Shown: positions 5,646 to 8,818 of the stretch, one piece after another | How positions within the stretch are numbered: the first letter of the stretch is position 1 | Layout: every line of letters starts with the position of its first letter | Source: Oscillospiraceae bacterium | GTDB taxonomy: Bacteria > Bacillota > Clostridia > Oscillospirales > Ruminococcaceae | Assembly (NCBI GenBank): GCA_900765125.1 | Contig: CAAFQL010000226.1 | Coordinates: forward strand, 1-8,818 | Reading direction: 5' to 3' | DNA: 8,818 nucleotides | The notes under the pieces: model-generated | Database searches by the model: none | What the model was told of the DNA's origin: nothing | Seen by the model: only the letters and a program-made list of their open reading frames with translations | Position numbers and translations under genes: made by a program

Positions 5646-7310
5646 ATGGCAAAGCAAACTACTTACAATGTCGGGATCTATGTGCGTTTGTCGCAGGAGG
5701 ACGAACGTGCGGGCGAATCCCTTTCGATTGAAAATCAGAAGAAGATGCTGACGGAATATGTCAGCAAGCAGGAGGGGTGGAATCTTATCGAGATATGCGA
5801 GGACGATGGCTATTCGGGAACAAGTTTCGATAGACCAGGTATCAAGCAGATTCTTGATGATGCAAAGTCGGGAAAGATAAATCTTATCCTCTGTAAAGAC
5901 CTTTCACGTTTCGGAAGAAATTATATCGAGGTCGGTCAGTATATAGATTACATTTTTCCTTCATTCAATATCCGCTTCATCGCCCTGAGCGACAATGTAG
6001 ACACGCTTGACAGAAACAGTTCGGCAATGGATCTTATGCCTGTGATGAATTTATTCAACGAATGGCACGCCGCCAACACGTCAAAGAAGGTACGCAGTGT
6101 CATGGCAGCAAATTCTCGGCAGGGCAAGTATCTGGCGGGTTCAGCTTCTTATGGTTACATCAAGGCAGATGATGAAAAGCATACGCCCTTGATTGATGAA
6201 GATGCCGCCGTTATCGTAAGACGTATATTTGAGCAGAGGGCAAGAGGGTTAAGTCCGAAGCAGATCGCTATACAGCTTAACAAGGACGGCATCGCAACTC
6301 CCTCGGATCATCGTTATCAGCTTAAAGGCAAAGATAATCCCCTTGTGACTTCACATCTGTGGAATGATTGTATGGTGCGTGGCATTCTTAACAATGAGAT
6401 TTATATCGGAAATCTCGCACAGCAGAGAGTGACAACGGTATCCTACAAAAATCACAAGCAGATACGCAAGGACAGGTCGGAATGGATAGTGATTGAAAAT
6501 AATCATGAACCTATCATTTCAAGAGAGCTGTGGGACAAGGTTAGAGAGGTTGACGCATCGGTGAGTATCGGCAAGACAACAAAAGAAGGCGTGATTCTTC
6601 CGCTGTCAGGATTTATGTACTGCCCAGACTGCGGTTACAAGATGAAAATGAACAGAACCATGCACACCTCTAAGAAGCGTGGAACATATGAGACTGTCAG
6701 CTATCGCTGTGGTACTTATGTTAGAAGCGGAATGGACGGCTGCACTCCTCATTCCATTTTGGAAAGAGTAATTTCACAGATTGTTGTTGACGATATTAGA
6801 GCAAAGGCACGACTTGCCGTTGAGGACGAGGACGCACTCCGTGAAGCCGTTAGAAAACGCAGACAGGCTACTGCCGATGCGGAGAGCCAGCATAACAGCA
6901 AGGAACTCCATGAGGGTGAGAAAAGGCTTGCACAGCTCGAAACGCTTATCAGTAAGACCTATGAAGAAAAGCTCCTCGGTACTGTACCCGAAGAACTCTG
7001 CGTGAAAATGCTGAATCAGTATCTTGATGAGCAGAAGATGCTGAGAGAGAAAGTCGCTGTACTGAAAGAAAAGTGCGAAACCGCTGAACAGGCTGAAAAG
7101 GATATTGACAGATACATTGAAAATATCAAGAAGTATGTCGATATTCAGGAGCTTACCCGTGAGACTTGTTTGGAGCTTATCGAGTACATCGTGATTGGTG
7201 ATCGTCCCGAAAGCAAGGACGAGGACAGGCAGATTCACATCTTTTACAAGTTCCTTGACAAAGGGCTTACGGAGAAAAGAAACATTCTGCTTCCGCAGAA
7301 TGTGGAGTAA
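5646..7310 (+). CDS. Large serine recombinase, TnpX/TndX-like
   Basis: A 554-residue protein from the ATG at 5646 (MAKQTTYNVGIYVRLSQEDE), preceded by AAAGGAG (5634-5640). An upstream in-frame ATG at 5559 is rejected because it lies before the promoter. The resolvase domain (about 8-155) has Arg14, nucleophile Ser16 and SRFGRN with Arg88 and Arg91. The recombinase domain (about 165-300) contains GLSPKQIAIQLNKDGI and RGILNNEIYIGN. A zinc-ribbon follows (CPDCG at Cys326/Cys329, then Cys355 and Cys366). A long coiled-coil segment spans about 390-500. The C-terminus (IEYIVIGDR, then IHIFYKFL, about 512-536) is typical of the Tn4451/Tn5397 recombinase group. It should excise the element as a circle and insert it at short target sites. 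All catalytic residues expected are present, so it is probably active. Confidence 0.95.
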   Translation: MAKQTTYNVGIYVRLSQEDERAGESLSIENQKKMLTEYVSKQEGWNLIEICEDDGYSGTSFDRPGIKQILDDAKSGKINLILCKDLSRFGRNYIEVGQYIDYIFPSFNIRFIALSDNVDTLDRNSSAMDLMPVMNLFNEWHAANTSKKVRSVMAANSRQGKYLAGSASYGYIKADDEKHTPLIDEDAAVIVRRIFEQRARGLSPKQIAIQLNKDGIATPSDHRYQLKGKDNPLVTSHLWNDCMVRGILNNEIYIGNLAQQRVTTVSYKNHKQIRKDRSEWIVIENNHEPIISRELWDKVREVDASVSIGKTTKEGVILPLSGFMYCPDCGYKMKMNRTMHTSKKRGTYETVSYRCGTYVRSGMDGCTPHSILERVISQIVVDDIRAKARLAVEDEDALREAVRKRRQATADAESQHNSKELHEGEKRLAQLETLISKTYEEKLLGTVPEELCVKMLNQYLDEQKMLREKVAVLKEKCETAEQAEKDIDRYIENIKKYVDIQELTRETCLELIEYIVIGDRPESKDEDRQIHIFYKFLDKGLTEKRNILLPQNVE

Positions 7311-7333
7311 ATAATATTTGGGTGTACTTTTAT

Positions 7334-7369
7334 GGGGTTCTCCTCCTCAAAGCATAACCCTACTTTTTT
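7334..7369 (+). terminator. Possible weak terminator after the large serine recombinase
   Basis: GGGGTT (7334-7339) pairs with AACCCT (7356-7361; one G-U) around a 16-base loop, followed two bases later by six Ts (7364-7369). The stem is short and the loop long, so activity is uncertain. Its place, just after the recombinase stop, fits. Confidence 0.4.
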
Positions 7370-7408
7370 AGGTAATACAAAAACTCCCCCTGCGGCGTTA
7401 AGTTCTGA

Positions 7409-7446
7409 TAATAAAAAAAGCCATGACGCACAATGCCCGTCACGGC
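7409..7446 (-). terminator. Rho-independent terminator downstream of the tRNA 3' end, minus strand
   Basis: Read on the minus strand, GCCGTGACG (7446-7438) pairs with CGTCATGGC (7428-7420) over nine bases with one G-U, a nine-base loop, then seven Ts (7419-7413). It begins seven bases after the CCA of the tRNA fragment, as expected for the native terminator of a tRNA gene. This supports the view that 7409-7476 is the original 3' end of a host tRNA locus. Confidence 0.85.
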
Positions 7447-7453
7447 GAGTGAC

Positions 7454-7476
7454 TGGTCGAGGTGACGGGACTTGAA
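7454..7476 (-). other. tRNA 3'-end fragment, probable integrase attachment site (att), tRNA-Pro-like
   Basis: The minus strand reads T-loop TTCAAGT, 3' T-stem CCCGT, acceptor strand CACCTCG, discriminator A, then CCA (7454-7456). The bases before the T-loop (ATATA) do not pair with CCCGT, and no D- or anticodon arm lies upstream, so this is a fragment, not a full tRNA. Acceptor base G72 implies C1; C1-G72 with discriminator A73 is characteristic of bacterial tRNA-Pro, so that is the likely target. Tyrosine integrases commonly use tRNA 3' ends, and an integrase lies 162 bases away. The second copy, joined to the complete tRNA, should lie beyond the right edge. Confidence 0.75.
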
Positions 7477-7502
7477 TATATGAAAATATGAAACTTTGAA
7501 AT
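7471..7502. repeat. Four tandem 8-bp repeats beside the att core
   Basis: From 7471 to 7502 the sequence is four consecutive 8-mers fitting YWTGAAWN, each with TGAA at the same phase. The first copy overlaps the tRNA fragment. Tandem short repeats next to an attachment core could be arm-type sites for the integrase or an excisionase. In AT-rich DNA this could also be chance. Confidence 0.35.
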
Positions 7503-7517
7503 TCACAATCATTGATC

Positions 7518-7538
7518 GTTGTATCATCTGTATACAAC
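7518..7538. repeat. Inverted repeat between att site and integrase
   Basis: GTTGTAT (7518-7524) and ATACAAC (7532-7538) are perfect 7-bp arms around seven bases. A second inverted repeat, GCGACA/TGTCGC, lies at 7584-7601, between the first and the integrase stop. Neither has a minus-strand T-tract, so they are more likely protein sites than an integrase terminator. Confidence 0.4.
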
Positions 7539-7637
7539 TTCTTCACACCATATGCCACCTTGATATATCTGATTTTCTTTCAAGCGACAAGTTGGTGTCG
7601 CACACGAAGTATAACCCTTATTTTAGCATAAAAACGC

Positions 7638-8818
7638 TTATCCAACCTCACTGCCTTTTTCAAGGATTTCTTGGTCTAAAAGCATTGTATTTTTACGCTG
7701 AACGTCCTTGTATGAATGTGTGTAAATTTGGATCGAAGTATAAGAATCTGAATGTCCTAAAAGGCTTTGTAAGTCTTTCGGTGACGCACCATTTTTCGCA
7801 AGTAAACTTGCAAACGTGTGCCTTAAAACGTGCAGATTGCGGTATGGAATATCTGTACTCTGCATAAATTTCTTGTATCTCCTGCCAATGACTTTTGGCA
7901 GCATAGCAAGTCCGCTATCTTCTTGATACAGAACGTGTCCCGAATCAGTCCAATCTGGATTTTCAGATTTACGTTTTTCATAGTTCTCCCTTGCCTTTTT
8001 CAAAAGTTCTACTGTCTTTTTTCCTAGAGGTATTGAGCGAACTCCTGCAGCAGTTTTCGGTGCTTTCTCATATATCACACGGTCAACCTTTATGACACTC
8101 TCCGTTATCTTCATCTCAGGATAGAGATCGTCGAGAGATATATTTTCATACTTTAACCCTGCCATTTCGCCACGTCTTAATCCACACAGACCTCCGAGAA
8201 CGAGTATCAACAGCACCATTTCGTTGTCCTCTTTTTCGGCTTTCACAATCAATTCTCTTAGTTCTGATTCAGTAAATACTTCAATAGGTTTTGACTTCTT
8301 AGGTGGCATACGAAGCTTTGCAAACGGATTGAAACCTCTGCGTATGTAGCCTAATTCATCAGCCAACTGGAATAATACAGACATAAGATTTATATAGCTG
8401 CGAACGCTCTTAGGTGCAAGTCCACAGTCAACAAGAAAATTTACATAACGCTGTGCGGCATCTATTGTAATCTTGTGAAGATATGTTTTGCCCCAGTAAT
8501 CAAGAATGCCTTTGCCGTCCTTATGATTATAAATAATGGACTTATAGCCTTTAAGAGTTGAGGGTGAAATAAATTTTGTATAGGTTTCAAGGTACACCTC
8601 TACAACATCTCCTACTGTCTTTGTATTTTCAACGATCTGCAACTCTCCAAGTGCATACTCCTGCTCAACTTTTAGCTTAAATTGTTTTACTGTACTCAGC
8701 AAAGTACCAGCAGGAAAAGTCTTTGACTTTCTTTTTCTTGTGCCGTCCGTTGTGTTTACATCCCACGTTAGCTTGTACTTTTTGCTTGCTCCGTTTCCTA
8801 TTGTTGTCAAACTAGCCA
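7638..8818 (-). CDS. Tyrosine recombinase (phage/ICE-type integrase), start codon cut by window edge
   Basis: Counted from the TTG at 8810 the protein has 390 residues. The frame stays open to the edge, adding AGT and GCT codons and then TG at 8818-8817. The start is therefore probably an ATG whose A is just outside, giving MASLTTIGNGASKKYK and 393 residues, a normal integrase size. Residues below count from the TTG. An N-terminal arm-binding domain covers about 1-60 (KYKLTWDVNTTDGTRKRKSK). A SAM-like core-binding domain spans about 65-165. The catalytic domain has Arg212 with Glu215 (GLRRGE), Lys252 (PKTAAGVRSIPL), His327 and Arg330 (LHVLRHTFASLL), His353 (LLGHSD) and nucleophile Tyr363 (QIYTHSY). 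The full set is present, so activity is likely. It is transcribed toward the tRNA fragment, its probable site of action. Confidence 0.95.
   Translation of the reverse strand, partial: ASLTTIGNGASKKYKLTWDVNTTDGTRKRKSKTFPAGTLLSTVKQFKLKVEQEYALGELQIVENTKTVGDVVEVYLETYTKFISPSTLKGYKSIIYNHKDGKGILDYWGKTYLHKITIDAAQRYVNFLVDCGLAPKSVRSYINLMSVLFQLADELGYIRRGFNPFAKLRMPPKKSKPIEVFTESELRELIVKAEKEDNEMVLLILVLGGLCGLRRGEMAGLKYENISLDDLYPEMKITESVIKVDRVIYEKAPKTAAGVRSIPLGKKTVELLKKARENYEKRKSENPDWTDSGHVLYQEDSGLAMLPKVIGRRYKKFMQSTDIPYRNLHVLRHTFASLLAKNGASPKDLQSLLGHSDSYTSIQIYTHSYKDVQRKNTMLLDQEILEKGSEVG

Larger units (their letters stand above)
900..7400. mobile_element. Integrative mobilizable element of the large-serine-recombinase type (ends approximate)
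   Basis: The module holds a MobC-type protein, a MobA/VirD2-type relaxase and a small serine resolvase on the minus strand, and a small-gene cluster ending in a large serine recombinase on the plus strand. A hairpin-rich oriT candidate lies between them. This combination is known from Tn4451-like mobilizable transposons of Clostridia. There is no coupling protein, ATPase or other conjugation gene, so transfer should depend on a co-resident conjugative element. No resistance or other cargo gene was recognised. The left end is placed by the composition shift after about 900. The right end is placed between the recombinase stop (7310) and the tRNA-linked terminator that starts at 7409. Large serine recombinases leave only very short core duplications, and I could not identify the exact crossover. 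Confidence 0.75.
7477..8818. mobile_element. End of a tyrosine-integrase element (ICE, IME or prophage), continues off the right edge
   Basis: The att-like tRNA fragment and the integrase define one end of an element whose body lies to the right. The stretch 7477-7637 contains only short repeats and no gene. The type of element cannot be determined from the integrase alone. Confidence 0.6.

Noticed and set aside
961..7386. AAACTC at 961-966 and 7381-7386 as the duplicated core of the IME
   Set aside because: Six bases in common between two searched stretches of about 100 bases is expected by chance, and the flanks do not agree. The true core remains unidentified.
7420..7510. A complete tRNA gene on the minus strand
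   Set aside because: Only the T-loop, the 3' strands and CCA are present. The upstream AT-rich bases give no 5' T-stem, anticodon arm or D arm.
7584..7601. GCGACA/TGTCGC hairpin as integrase terminator
   Set aside because: On the integrase strand the stem is followed by TTGAAAGAAAA, not a T-tract.

Overview
The window looks like Gram-positive, Clostridia-type DNA (Ruminococcus or a related Oscillospiraceae genus is my best guess, from protein style, moderate GC and strong AAAGGAG-type ribosome binding sites). It is a mobile-element hotspot. A low-GC host gene sits at the left edge, one nearly complete integrative mobilizable element (IME) fills the middle, and the integrase end of a second, unrelated element lies at the right edge.

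Left (1-862): the AT-rich 3' part, or nearly all, of a membrane-anchored protein whose distal half resembles the extracytoplasmic domain of anti-sigma-factor-like regulators. About 50 AT-rich bases follow, composition then shifts, and a plus-strand terminator (987-1034) closes the stretch.

Middle (about 900-7400): the IME. A minus-strand operon encodes, in transcription order, a MobC-type relaxosome protein (3870-3199), a MobA/VirD2-type relaxase (3397-1712, TTG start, its first 199 bases overlapping mobC) and a small serine resolvase/invertase (1693-1100). Upstream of mobC is a hairpin-rich region (3896-4027) that is the best oriT candidate. About 0.9 kb without a convincing gene separates this operon from a divergent plus-strand module: a small hypothetical protein with an acidic tail (4818-5216), a possible TnpW-like small protein (5355-5552, TTG start) and a TnpX/TndX-like large serine recombinase (5646-7310) that should excise and integrate the element. 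The recombinase has a near-consensus promoter flanked by a 9-bp inverted repeat. I see no type IV secretion genes, replication gene or cargo, so the element would need a helper conjugation system to move between cells.

Right (about 7409-8818): on the minus strand, the 3' end of a tRNA gene (T-loop, 3' T-stem strand, acceptor strand and CCA; probably tRNA-Pro) is followed by a strong terminator. The bases 5' of this tRNA fragment do not complete a tRNA, so it reads as an attachment-site junction. Beside it is a tyrosine integrase (minus strand, 7638 to the right edge). The simplest history is that a tyrosine-integrase element entered a tRNA gene from the right, and the serine-recombinase IME separately entered the intergenic space between the host gene and that tRNA's terminator. 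The order of these events cannot be read from the window.
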